Of a stretch of 64,000 nt of DNA, positions 49,704-59,882 are shown in pieces; the first letter of the stretch is position 1; every line of letters starts with the position of its first letter. The notes under the pieces are model-generated. The model was given only the letters and a program-made list of their open reading frames with translations. It was not told where the DNA came from and did no database searches. Source of the DNA: a virus; IMG/VR virus record IMGVR_UViG_3300042535_000023, positions 1-64,000 of that record. The stretch is one strand, 5' to 3'. Made by a program: the position numbers and the translations under genes.

Positions 49704-52700
49704 TAAGGTATAATCCTATCAAAAATCATAGCATTAAATGTATCTCTTGGTGGTAAAGCTACTACATAATGAGGTTCCCCAGCATAAGGAGAAGATACCA
49801 TGAAAGTCCCACTCTCGGTAGCAGTATTTGTGTAATCTACAACTTCCCCTGTGCTACTTCTATGTAAATAAATAGGCACTCCAGAGGACCTGGTCCCTAA
49901 ATCGGAAGCCCAACCATTAAATGTAAACCTATTATAAAAATTAAAAACTTCGCTTGTATTTGTTACTCCAGTTGTTGTGGTTTCAATATACCACTTATAT
50001 TCAATACCACTTGGAGTATCAAAATCTACATAAACAGTATCGCCACTATGAACACCTGAAACTGTGCTACCTATATGGGCATTATAAATATCATAAAAAT
50101 CAACTGAAAAACTACTATCAGGAAGACCTGACATAGTTACTATTGCAGACAATTGTTTGGTTTGGCCATATACTGTGCTTCCATTTTCTGGTATAATATT
50201 AGAAAAAGCAAAAAACTCAGAAATAGATTGAAGTAGCCCATCATTTAAACTATAATATGTAGCCTTTCTCCAAGCATCTGATCTAGCTATACTCGATATT
50301 CTAACCTCATCTATATGGCCTTTAAATGACTGACTATAACCAACCGAACCGCCTATAGCGTTTGATGTATTAGCTCCTATACTCACCCCACTAACTGATG
50401 TGCTACTATCTTTTTGAACCAAATCCATGTAAGCTATAAGATTTGACCCAGATCTTACTAAATTATAATATTGCCAAGTTCCAGTTACAGTAGCTATATT
50501 ATCTACATAAACTGACCCATTAACAAAAGTTACACCATAAGCAAGCCCAGAATCAACATATAAGGCATGAAACTTATTAGCAGAGGAACTATTACTAAAT
50601 ATGGTATTCGGCCCTACTATATAAATACCGCCTTCTATAGTAAAATCACCTGTTCCAAAGTTAAAATTAGAACTATCCTTCAAAGCTATTAGGTCGTTGG
50701 AACCGTCAAAATCTAAGGCTCGTCCTACTTGTCCATTTACTATAGAATCTGCTTCTATCATTGACCCTTGTGGGGTGCCATGTAATTGATATTTAGTTGA
50801 ATCTTTTATACTATCTGTTCCATATACTGGGTTTTGATTTAAATGATATACAGCACTGTAATTATTAGACCACACTTTTTGCGCGGAAAAATCTCCAACA
50901 TCGCCAATATATTGGGAGGCTGGTTTATTTTTATCATAATAAAGTTTAAGTTGTGTGTAGGAGATGCTATCAACAGTAGGAACTTTTGTCCAAAGTGATG
51001 CCTTATTGACATACTCATATAAACATATTTTACGAATTAAAATATTGGTTCCGCCTCCAGAAATATTATCAGCGACCCTAAAAATATAATATCTAAATGA
51101 CTGATTATTATCTAAATAGAAAAATTGTTTATCTATACGATCTATAGCAACATGGTCTCTGGCTGTAAAGGTGCCCAACAAAGTTAAATCATCTATATTA
51201 GAATAAGTTGTATTAGAAAAAGCAGCACTACTATTAGAACCATAAATAGAAAAGTTCTTTGCACCCATATTAGTAACACCGCCAGAAGAATGTCCATTTT
51301 CTATATAAAATCTTTTTATTATCTTACTTTCACCTAAATCAATATTAAATTTTTGATTGGTTATTTGCCCATTCCCTGATGCCCAGGTGGCGTTTGCATG
51401 ATTACCTAAAACGGTTATGGTTGGATCAACAGCAAACCAAGGTAAATAATTTGAATCATGATAACTTGTGGCTATTACTGTAGTTGTGTTAATTATTTTA
51501 GGATAAACAGAAACATATCTATTTTCCCAATCACTAATTTCTGTATAAAGTTCTGTCTCTATTCCACTCACAGTGGTAGTTACAGCCATACTTTTTCTGT
51601 TATGCCAAGATTTACCATACTCATCTTTGGGGTAATCAAAGCCTATTTTATAGTAATTGGGTATACCTTTAGTTATTCTTGGATAAGCTATGTAGCCGGC
51701 AGTAAATTGAATTATATTATTTTCAGAACTGTTCATTCTTCCACCAACACGTATTGCTTTATTTGTACATCCTAAAGAGGCAGAATGTGTGGTCTTGCTA
51801 AGGAAAAACCCATTTAAATAAAAATACAAATAACCATCCATCCTGACCAAGGCTACATGATGCCATTGGTTAGTAGTAAGTCCTGGGGCCGATACAGCTA
51901 TAAAAGAAGATGCCCCCGAAGCTCTTGTAGCAAAAACTATCTTTACTCCAGAACCCCAAGCGCCGTCTGTACCATATTGAAGTGCCCAGGTTCCGTCTCC
52001 GGCTGCATCCATCGCCCCTTGTGAAAATAAACATTTGGCAACCGATACATCTGTAGGATATACCCAAGCCTCCATAGTAAAGTCGCCGATGCCCAGATTT
52101 ATAGAGGGATCGTATGGAGTGTATAAGTAAGAAGTCGATCCATTAAAATATAAACTCTGCTTAAAAGATAACAATGTACCTATAGGGACAAAATTAGAGG
52201 GTGGAGAATAAGAAAACTCATTAGAATTAAATCTAAAAGTAGCAGTAGAGGTAGTATATAAACCTACTATTGGTTTTACTGGCACCGCTCTATTTTTTAA
52301 AAAAGAGGAGCCCGTAAAAGCTGGATTCTCGCCAGTAGTTGGATTTCCTGATGCTTGCCAAACACCATTTTTAGAAAACCAAACAGAGCCCGTGTAATGA
52401 TCGACAGCAACACCAACCACATCCCCAACAGCAAAAGTATTACCATAAGCTGTTGGTAAGGCATTATAATATGTATTTCCACTATTTCCATAATAACCAT
52501 AACTTGTGGTGTTGTCTCCAGGGTAAAAACCCGTAGGATTGCCTATACCTACCATATGATGGGTACTCGAACCCTGGTCCACTATAACTTCAAAATAGTA
52601 TCTACCAAAATCTGCATGGGCATTTGTAGTAATACTTGCCCAACTATTATAAGCGGCGTAAGATACTGATTTTTTTTCAGTTGTAATAGTGGCATGGTAA

Positions 52701-54856
52701 TTAAAATAATACTTTTTTATTAGATTACCAACAAAAGATACTGGATTTTTATAATTGGAGATGTCACCATCAAAAGATAAAAGTAATTTAGTCCCGCTTG
52801 TTGTTGTATAAGGATAAGTTGGAGGAGTAAAATTAGATGTCCATAAAGCCTCCCCTTTGGTTATTCTTACGCCATACATACTACCAACAAACGGTATTAC
52901 TGTTCCTCCGTCAAGTAAATCTTTTCCTATATTTAAAGGACGAGTTGTAGCGAAATTATTAGAAACGGTCCCAGATGCTGTAGCTATACCATCCTTATAT
53001 ATCTTTGTCTGATTGGTCCCTTCCCTGACAACCGCTATGTGGGTAAAGGTATTACTAGTAGGTGTTCCCCCATTATTTATCATCTCTACTAAACCACTGT
53101 GAAACTCTAACTGGCCGCCAAAAATTTCAAAAGACCACATATCAGCACTAGCACCGGAGCTTGGCCTATTACTAATTAAAGCTCGTCCTGTTCCAATGGC
53201 TGACATATTAACATACATATCTATAGTAAAAGGGCCTGTTCCAAAAGTCCAATCATCGGAACTTGGTAACTGTAAGTAAGAAGTTCCATCAAAATTACAA
53301 CAATAGTTAAAACCACTAACTGTTGTCCCACTTATTGTAGCATTATTATAAAAATTAATTTGTCTTGATGAATCAACATCATCCATGGTAGAATGTATAT
53401 ATAAAATATCCTCTGCTTCCGCTGGAATTTCTTTTTCATTGGTTGGAATAAAAGTATTATCAAACAAACAATTGCCGTTATTGATTCTTAATTCAGATAT
53501 ATATCCGTTTAAGTAATGATCAGAAAAAGTATTACCATTTATGCCTATAATTAGGGGCTGAGTAGAAATACCCAAAATAGGTCCAGCGTAATAAGAATCT
53601 TGTTCACCATTTATATAACAGGACGTTATTTTACCATTATAACATAAACTAATATGATACCATATATTAGCGCTAATGGTTTTTGCCCCTGTTATCAACG
53701 TTCCTGCGCCAGCAAAATATCCTTGTGGATACCAACATATTTTATTTCCTGAGCTAAGATACAAATACCAAGAACCATTAACAGAAGTATTCTGCCAAAC
53801 ATTTAAAAGTGTTTGTTGCGTAGAAACTACGCTAAAATTAACCCAAAAGTCTATAGTAAAATCTTGATTATTAAAATAAAAATCCGATGATGCTGGGATA
53901 GAAATATAAGAACTTAATCCATTAAAATAATAACTTTTTTCAAATATCCCGTACCCTGAGTAAGATTGCACATTAGTAAAAGACATATATTTTACGGGAG
54001 TTGATAAATCCCCCTCTGGTAACAACAATAATCTAGTATCTTTATCAGGAATATATGATCCTATAACCGAATCCAATTGAAAATCCGAGGTCCATTTAGC
54101 CACACCTTTAGTAACCCTAATCAATGCTAAATTACCTTTAAATCTTCTATCTGAGGGATTAGACCCTATGTAAAGATCGGCCGCAACAATAGATGTGGAA
54201 TTATTTGATGACCCAGAAGCTACTCCGTTAATATAAATACTTATTGCCCCACTATTTTTTACCACTGCGACGTGTGACCACTGTCCTGAAGTTAAAGCGG
54301 AAGTAGAGGCCAGCTGAAATGCCCACACAGAACCATTATAATAAATATGAACTCCTATGTAAAGACCGCCTGTAGACCAATCAGAGGCTGTAGAATACCC
54401 CAAAGTTATTTCCAAATAAGCGGCAATTCTAAAAACTATATCACGCTCGTTTGTAGATCCGTATGGCTCTATCCAAAAATCTACTGTAAAATCTTCTGTA
54501 CCAAAAGCCCAATCTGAACTGGAAGGTATAAGCAAATAATCATCTAAACCATCAAAATAATAACAATAATCCGTGTCATTTAAACTAGATGTACCACTTA
54601 TAATCGCCCCACCATAATAAGTAATATTATGCCTAGACCATGAAGAGTCTCCAACACAGTGATTTAATAAGCTTGTACCACTGACATTAGGATCATAATC
54701 TAATTTTGTAAATACGTTAGAAAGGTCATAATTATTTATACCCGTTCCAGATGCTATAGACATTAAGGCAGGAAAATCTACAAGATCTTCATCTATTTTA
54801 CTACTATCAATTACTAAAGTAGTGCTATAATCCCAACCTGTTGGATCAAAGGTCAT
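49703..54856 (-). CDS. Giant multidomain tail/adhesion protein with several LamG-like and SPRY-like domains
   Basis: A 1717-residue protein, the largest complete gene here. A short DUF2341-like start (LVIDSSKIDEDLVDFPAL) is followed by at least four LamG-like domains with the signature YYFDG/NG..YL.IP...DF.FG..DFTIDFW and a following SGQWSHVAVVK-type strand. Near residues 700-850 is a SPRY-like domain (RYYFEVIVD, MVGIGNPTG, VVGVAVDHYTGSVWFSKNGV). A discoidin-like block (KFNIDLGESKIIKRFYIENG) and another LamG follow; the C-terminus ends with Ig-like and carboxypeptidase-regulatory-like modules. No signal peptide. It likely binds host surface glycans as part of the tail. Confidence 0.85.
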   Translation of the reverse strand: MTFDPTGWDYSTTLVIDSSKIDEDLVDFPALMSIASGTGINNYDLSNVFTKLDYDPNVSGTSLLNHCVGDSSWSRHNITYYGGAIISGTSSLNDTDYCYYFDGLDDYLLIPSSSDWAFGTEDFTVDFWIEPYGSTNERDIVFRIAAYLEITLGYSTASDWSTGGLYIGVHIYYNGSVWAFQLASTSALTSGQWSHVAVVKNSGAISIYINGVASGSSNNSTSIVAADLYIGSNPSDRRFKGNLALIRVTKGVAKWTSDFQLDSVIGSYIPDKDTRLLLLPEGDLSTPVKYMSFTNVQSYSGYGIFEKSYYFNGLSSYISIPASSDFYFNNQDFTIDFWVNFSVVSTQQTLLNVWQNTSVNGSWYLYLSSGNKICWYPQGYFAGAGTLITGAKTISANIWYHISLCYNGKITSCYINGEQDSYYAGPILGISTQPLIIGINGNTFSDHYLNGYISELRINNGNCLFDNTFIPTNEKEIPAEAEDILYIHSTMDDVDSSRQINFYNNATISGTTVSGFNYCCNFDGTSYLQLPSSDDWTFGTGPFTIDMYVNMSAIGTGRALISNRPSSGASADMWSFEIFGGQLEFHSGLVEMINNGGTPTSNTFTHIAVVREGTNQTKIYKDGIATASGTVSNNFATTRPLNIGKDLLDGGTVIPFVGSMYGVRITKGEALWTSNFTPPTYPYTTTSGTKLLLSFDGDISNYKNPVSFVGNLIKKYYFNYHATITTEKKSVSYAAYNSWASITTNAHADFGRYYFEVIVDQGSSTHHMVGIGNPTGFYPGDNTTSYGYYGNSGNTYYNALPTAYGNTFAVGDVVGVAVDHYTGSVWFSKNGVWQASGNPTTGENPAFTGSSFLKNRAVPVKPIVGLYTTSTATFRFNSNEFSYSPPSNFVPIGTLLSFKQSLYFNGSTSYLYTPYDPSINLGIGDFTMEAWVYPTDVSVAKCLFSQGAMDAAGDGTWALQYGTDGAWGSGVKIVFATRASGASSFIAVSAPGLTTNQWHHVALVRMDGYLYFYLNGFFLSKTTHSASLGCTNKAIRVGGRMNSSENNIIQFTAGYIAYPRITKGIPNYYKIGFDYPKDEYGKSWHNRKSMAVTTTVSGIETELYTEISDWENRYVSVYPKIINTTTVIATSYHDSNYLPWFAVDPTITVLGNHANATWASGNGQITNQKFNIDLGESKIIKRFYIENGHSSGGVTNMGAKNFSIYGSNSSAAFSNTTYSNIDDLTLLGTFTARDHVAIDRIDKQFFYLDNNQSFRYYIFRVADNISGGGTNILIRKICLYEYVNKASLWTKVPTVDSISYTQLKLYYDKNKPASQYIGDVGDFSAQKVWSNNYSAVYHLNQNPVYGTDSIKDSTKYQLHGTPQGSMIEADSIVNGQVGRALDFDGSNDLIALKDSSNFNFGTGDFTIEGGIYIVGPNTIFSNSSSANKFHALYVDSGLAYGVTFVNGSVYVDNIATVTGTWQYYNLVRSGSNLIAYMDLVQKDSSTSVSGVSIGANTSNAIGGSVGYSQSFKGHIDEVRISSIARSDAWRKATYYSLNDGLLQSISEFFAFSNIIPENGSTVYGQTKQLSAIVTMSGLPDSSFSVDFYDIYNAHIGSTVSGVHSGDTVYVDFDTPSGIEYKWYIETTTTGVTNTSEVFNFYNRFTFNGWASDLGTRSSGVPIYLHRSSTGEVVDYTNTATESGTFMVSSPYAGEPHYVVALPPRDTFNAMIFDRIIP

Positions 54857-54867
54857 ATATTACCTCG

Positions 54868-57597
54868 TTATATTCCCCACCAAACTTTTAATCTAGTGGT
54901 TTCATTTGTGTCGAAAGATTCATTAGGAAAATTAGTCTGAATATATAAAGGCTGGCTTGAATTTGGCTGTATATCTTCCACTTTTACCGCCGGCGGAGAA
55001 AGTATCTCATGAATTATAGGTGTCACAGAAGGATTATTAGTCATCAAATCAAACTTAACTTGGTGATATTTAGTTTTAGGTAAAAAATAACCACTAGCTT
55101 TTACTTTTTGCCAAGCCAAAGTCCCACTAACTCCCCAAACTGGATCATAGGTTGCTGGTAAGACTTGTATATCACTTTTACAATGTGTATCATGTTCTAC
55201 ATGATAAATATCAAAAAATCCTGTAGTAGTATAACCGGTTGTCATAGTTTTAAGTATATTCCCATTATTATTATAAATAATTATGCTATCATTAGAAGCG
55301 CTATAAACTGCTACATACCCTTTTTCTGCGCGAATTTGTGTAGGAGCTGACACAGCAAAAGTAATTCTTCTAACCCCAGAACTATCATGATGGCTAATTT
55401 GATTATTATTAGCCCCCCAAAATCCATCAGAACCATCATTACAAATATAATACATAGAGTGGGTGGCTTGTATGATTCCTAAAGAACTACCATCATCAAT
55501 AAATCGTTTAACAGTATAACCAACAATGTCTGAAACCCAACACCCCCCATCCCCTGTAGAACAAACTGCTCCTGGATCTGTCATAGATGTATCACTAAAC
55601 AAAGAGTTACCTGAACTATCTAAATGAACCAAACTTTTGTTAGATTTGTCTATATACCAAACACCACCTCCATTTATTTCTGGAGAAAAGTTTTTAATAT
55701 AATCAAAAGTCGATTGATAAGACCAAACAACAACAAGACTACCACTACTATAATCTATTAAAACAAATTTTGTGTGACTTTTACAATACGCCCATAAACG
55801 ACCATTCCCATCATAAGATAGTCCCCCATCAAATGCATAATCGTTACCTAAACTAGAAACATTATTTATTAACAATTTACCAGTGTTAATTACCTTTACT
55901 GTCTGCAGTACATAATCCCATGGGGCGGAAATGGAAGTATTAACAAAAACATGTCCTTGTTTTCTACATACAGCTGTTCCTATAGTAGTATAATAATTAT
56001 TATATCCAGGATTTGACCAATTATACCAAATGGCATTTTCTATATTTGTATATAAGTTATATGTATATATAACTGTAGCATATATGGTGCTTGCTTTATA
56101 TCCCCAATAAATTTCATCCACCGCTACAGGCTCTATATTACTACTTCTTACATTTATTGTTCCACCATACACATTTAAATCGTCGCCTATAGTAGTCCCA
56201 CTAACTACTGTGGTGGTAGTTAATAAATAACTTGAAGAATATTGATCTGGAAAATTAAATATTGGTGTAAGATAAGAACCTGAGGCAGTAACTAAACTAC
56301 CAATCGAAACAAATCCTGTAGGAATAGGGTAAGAAAAAAAGGCACTATCAAATCTAAAAGTTACTTTATCATTCTGATGATATAGTGCAGCTGCTGGCCT
56401 AATTGGGGTAGTTTTACTTTTTATGAAAGCCAGATTAGTATAATTAGGAGAAGTATCAGTGGATGGATTACCACTATTTTGCCAAACTCCATTTTTTGAA
56501 AACCAAATAGAACCATAAGTATGATCAACTGCTATACCTATTACATCATTTGTTGTGTATGCTGAACCCATACCAAAAGCACCGTTATTATAATAACCAT
56601 TCCCATCATAACCATAATAAGCTATACTAGTAGAATTGTTTCCTGGGTAAGTATCTATATTATAAGTTATGTTACCTATACCTATCATCATGTGTGTAGG
56701 AGAGGTTAATTGATCCACTTTTACTTCAAAATAATATTTACCATGCATTATAGCGCCGGCCGTTTGGCCGGCTTTCCAAGAATCAGTAACAGTTTTAGTT
56801 AAAGAAAACCCACTTATAGTTATAGCTGAATTAACATTATTACTATCAAAAACAAAAGGCTCTGTTTTATATAATTTAATAGTATTACCTGATACACAAG
56901 TAAAATCTCCAGGAAAAGTTCCTAAATCCCATCTGTAGTCAGTATTTATATTATCACTACCTATAGCAAAACCATCTTCTAAGCCATAAAACTTATTCTG
57001 CTCTCCGTTATAAAGTTTAATATATTTATCAGACTCTTCTCCTGTATAATCAATAGTAATATAAGCATTGGCTACAGTATCACCGCTATTGTATAAATCT
57101 ATATGAGATACATCTCCGGATAACATATTATTAAGAGTTATGTCTGATTCATTTCCTTCCACGCCAAAACTTACTATCTCATCGTTATTTAATGCTTTTA
57201 TTTCCAATAACTCACAAGTAGTATTAGTAATATAAAATCTAATATATCTTGGAGAAAAAGAGTCTGGAAGATTTTCAACATAAAAATATTCGGAATTAAA
57301 ATTTCTTGTAAGATTGGTATAAGAATCAACCTCATAATTTTTATAAGATAGGTTCATATTACCTAAAATGGTTCCAGATGCTGTAGAGCTACTTAAATAT
57401 ATCCTTATATCACTAATATTTATTCTATTAGATAGATCTATATCTAAATATAAAGTCTGGCCTGTTAAGGATGCGCCTGAAGAAGTAGTGTTATTATTTA
57501 CAAGTTTAGCTAATTGATCGTAGGATAAACTAATGCCGACCCCAGAAACTGTGGTTGATTTTATTATCCCATCAAGTATTATATTATCCTTGGGCAT
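54868..57597 (-). CDS. Tail protein with discoidin-like, SPRY-like and propeller parts
   Basis: A 909-residue protein. Residues about 45-130 resemble a discoidin-like fold (TLYLDIDLSNRINISDIRIY ... DSFSPRYIRFYITN). About 260-410 is a SPRY-like domain (KYYFEVKVDQ, MMIGIGN, VIGIAVDHTYGSIWFSKNGV). About 480-800 shows repeated blades of a beta propeller (CSTGDGGCWVSDIVG, YICNDGSDGFWGANN, QIRAEKGYVAVYSA). The C-terminal 110 residues (DPVWGVSGTLAWQKV ... LPKTKYHQVKFDL) match the paralogous end of the 751-residue protein downstream. A GC-rich hairpin (56755-56772) lies within the SPRY-coding part. Confidence 0.78.
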   Translation of the reverse strand: MPKDNIILDGIIKSTTVSGVGISLSYDQLAKLVNNNTTSSGASLTGQTLYLDIDLSNRINISDIRIYLSSSTASGTILGNMNLSYKNYEVDSYTNLTRNFNSEYFYVENLPDSFSPRYIRFYITNTTCELLEIKALNNDEIVSFGVEGNESDITLNNMLSGDVSHIDLYNSGDTVANAYITIDYTGEESDKYIKLYNGEQNKFYGLEDGFAIGSDNINTDYRWDLGTFPGDFTCVSGNTIKLYKTEPFVFDSNNVNSAITISGFSLTKTVTDSWKAGQTAGAIMHGKYYFEVKVDQLTSPTHMMIGIGNITYNIDTYPGNNSTSIAYYGYDGNGYYNNGAFGMGSAYTTNDVIGIAVDHTYGSIWFSKNGVWQNSGNPSTDTSPNYTNLAFIKSKTTPIRPAAALYHQNDKVTFRFDSAFFSYPIPTGFVSIGSLVTASGSYLTPIFNFPDQYSSSYLLTTTTVVSGTTIGDDLNVYGGTINVRSSNIEPVAVDEIYWGYKASTIYATVIYTYNLYTNIENAIWYNWSNPGYNNYYTTIGTAVCRKQGHVFVNTSISAPWDYVLQTVKVINTGKLLINNVSSLGNDYAFDGGLSYDGNGRLWAYCKSHTKFVLIDYSSGSLVVVWSYQSTFDYIKNFSPEINGGGVWYIDKSNKSLVHLDSSGNSLFSDTSMTDPGAVCSTGDGGCWVSDIVGYTVKRFIDDGSSLGIIQATHSMYYICNDGSDGFWGANNNQISHHDSSGVRRITFAVSAPTQIRAEKGYVAVYSASNDSIIIYNNNGNILKTMTTGYTTTGFFDIYHVEHDTHCKSDIQVLPATYDPVWGVSGTLAWQKVKASGYFLPKTKYHQVKFDLMTNNPSVTPIIHEILSPPAVKVEDIQPNSSQPLYIQTNFPNESFDTNETTRLKVWWGI

Positions 57598-59852
57598 TAT
57601 CTACTCCATTTTATAGACAAATTAATATTTAAATCTTTAGGTTCTTGTATGTTGACCAATTTTACATATATACTTTTACTTTCTCCGGGGGAAATATTTT
57701 CTAATTTTACTGTTGGATAAGTTAATACCCTTCTAATTTTAGTAGAAATATGATCATGCTCAGAAACAAAGGTAAATTTTAATTGGTAATAAGAACTTTT
57801 AGGCAATTCGCCACCATTTTTATTTATAGTATACCAATCTAATTTACTAGTATCTCCCCACACAGGGTCGTAACTTAATGGAAATACCTTATAATCTATT
57901 TTACTTTGATCATCGTAGTCCAAATAAAAAACCGCCGGCTTAGAAGAAGTTACTCCAAAATTCTTAAATGTATTTATTATAACAAGGGTTACTTTATCTA
58001 TAACATAAACTACTCTTAATTTTTCACTATAAATATAAATATTTTTTGGGGATAAACATACATGATCTGCTTTGGATGGCAACATCATTTTAAACATAAG
58101 AACCCCAGAAATATCTATATGTCCTAAAATATCTCCGTTTATATACCAAACAGTGTCATCATCATCTGAATAAATGTAAGAGAGATTAAAATCTAAGGCT
58201 GAGGAAAAAGTAACAGCCCCATTGTGTGATACTCTATGAAGATTCCAACCTATAGACTCGAATACCCAACAACCATTATCAGTTGTTGAGGCTACAGCTG
58301 TAGGAGATGAAAAATATTTTTCATATAGTTTTGTTCCATAAGAATCCCTGTGAACTAGTGACCCCTTTTTTTTATTTGTATACCAAATACCACTACCACG
58401 TTTCTCTACTGAAAAATCATATATATAATCATCTTTATTTAAATTATAGGTCTCTGTAAAATCGGCTGCATTAATAATGTTAATATTAGTTAAAGTTCCT
58501 AAAATTTTACTATAGCCCCAAATAGAAGAACCTGCGTAAGAAAACTCCATCTTATTAAATTGAGAGTTAGTAGCAGAAACATTACTCAATAAAATACCAT
58601 CTTTATTATAAACAGTCAAGTATGTAGATGAATTATAAGCTATTAAATTTCTCAGAGGACTAACAGCCACACAATTAGGAGGAGAATAATAATTAGCAGG
58701 GTTCCAATATATATCTAAACTACCCAAAGTAGTGTTATATTTTTTAAGTCCTACACTGGTGCCCCAGTATAATTCCTCTAAAGCGATAGGTTTTGTATTA
58801 GAACTTCTTATTTCAACATTTTTTTCTAAACCACCAGAAACCTTTATCTCATCAATATCAATATAACTATTTTTTAATTTATCAATTGAATATAATATTG
58901 GTGATATATAAAAAGCATTAAATGGGACTTTATCTAAAATATAATCAGATACATAGGAATAAATAATTGTTTCGCCTACATATGGTAATAAAAAAATATG
59001 ACCTTCACCGGCCTCACAGTTAGCAGTAATTACTGACAAAGGTTGATTAGCGCCAACAATACAAACCATGTTACCGCCACCATAATTAATACTCATTTGT
59101 ATCTGATTAGAGATGGCAGAATAAAAAACCGGAATTATCGGTTGGGTATCTATATGGGGATTAGATATAAAATATGAATTACTAGTAACATCCCTAACAT
59201 AATTTGGATCATAATAACCCCAACCTGGAACAATATCATATATCCCCGCAGCAACAAAAATGGGGGCCTGATCCGCTAAAACAAAATTAATATAGCAACC
59301 ACCCCCAACATGACCATCGCCTGCTACAGCTATCCCAATTTGACAAGGAACACTAAAAGCTAATGATCCAATACTAGTAAAATAGCCCTTATTCTCTAAA
59401 ATAAACTCCAAATTATTAGAAAGATTCCAACTTCTTTCATAAAAAAGCCCAGCTAGATTTTGTAAATAACCACTTATAATATATACACCATTAACTACAT
59501 CTACGGTAAGATCTAAGGCAGTAAATAAACTATAACTACCAATACCGGATGCCAACACAAACAAACTTCCTGAAGTAGTTGTTATATCATCTGAACCTGT
59601 ATAACCTCTATCAACAGCAATGTGCCCATCAGAATCTATATAGGTTCCAGTAAAAGCACCTAAACTTTTATTTAATAATATATTTGTGCCAATTTCTAAA
59701 GAAAAATTGTTTGTTATTGGGGCTATACTAATATAATCATGACTACCATCTTCAGAATATTCTACATAAACATAAGCGTCGGAGGCAGTAGAACCAGAAT
59801 TAGTGATTGGTACCTCATAAACAAAGTCTATATCATCCATAACTATATCCAT
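57597..59852 (-). CDS. Beta-propeller tail protein, paralogue of the 909-residue protein
   Basis: A 751-residue protein. The C-terminal two thirds parallel the 909-residue gene: EEL(Y)WG, a propeller of several blades (VASTTDNGCWVFESIGWNLH, YSDDDDTVWYINGDILGHID), DPVWGDTSKLDWYTI and LPKSSYYQLKFTF. The N-terminal 250 residues are different and rich in Gly, Tyr and Asn. The two share a one-base junction, and both lack signal peptides. A tail or fibre role is likely. Confidence 0.75.
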   Translation of the reverse strand: MDIVMDDIDFVYEVPITNSGSTASDAYVYVEYSEDGSHDYISIAPITNNFSLEIGTNILLNKSLGAFTGTYIDSDGHIAVDRGYTGSDDITTTSGSLFVLASGIGSYSLFTALDLTVDVVNGVYIISGYLQNLAGLFYERSWNLSNNLEFILENKGYFTSIGSLAFSVPCQIGIAVAGDGHVGGGCYINFVLADQAPIFVAAGIYDIVPGWGYYDPNYVRDVTSNSYFISNPHIDTQPIIPVFYSAISNQIQMSINYGGGNMVCIVGANQPLSVITANCEAGEGHIFLLPYVGETIIYSYVSDYILDKVPFNAFYISPILYSIDKLKNSYIDIDEIKVSGGLEKNVEIRSSNTKPIALEELYWGTSVGLKKYNTTLGSLDIYWNPANYYSPPNCVAVSPLRNLIAYNSSTYLTVYNKDGILLSNVSATNSQFNKMEFSYAGSSIWGYSKILGTLTNINIINAADFTETYNLNKDDYIYDFSVEKRGSGIWYTNKKKGSLVHRDSYGTKLYEKYFSSPTAVASTTDNGCWVFESIGWNLHRVSHNGAVTFSSALDFNLSYIYSDDDDTVWYINGDILGHIDISGVLMFKMMLPSKADHVCLSPKNIYIYSEKLRVVYVIDKVTLVIINTFKNFGVTSSKPAVFYLDYDDQSKIDYKVFPLSYDPVWGDTSKLDWYTINKNGGELPKSSYYQLKFTFVSEHDHISTKIRRVLTYPTVKLENISPGESKSIYVKLVNIQEPKDLNINLSIKWSR

Positions 59853-59882
59853 AATCTTTCTCCTATAATATAGATAAGTTAC

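Noticed and set aside
56755-56772. Strong GC-rich hairpin (seven-pair stem, four-base loop) on the minus strand
   Set aside because: It lies in the middle of an intact gene, with no T-run after it; the Ala/Gly codons explain it. I do not call it a terminator.
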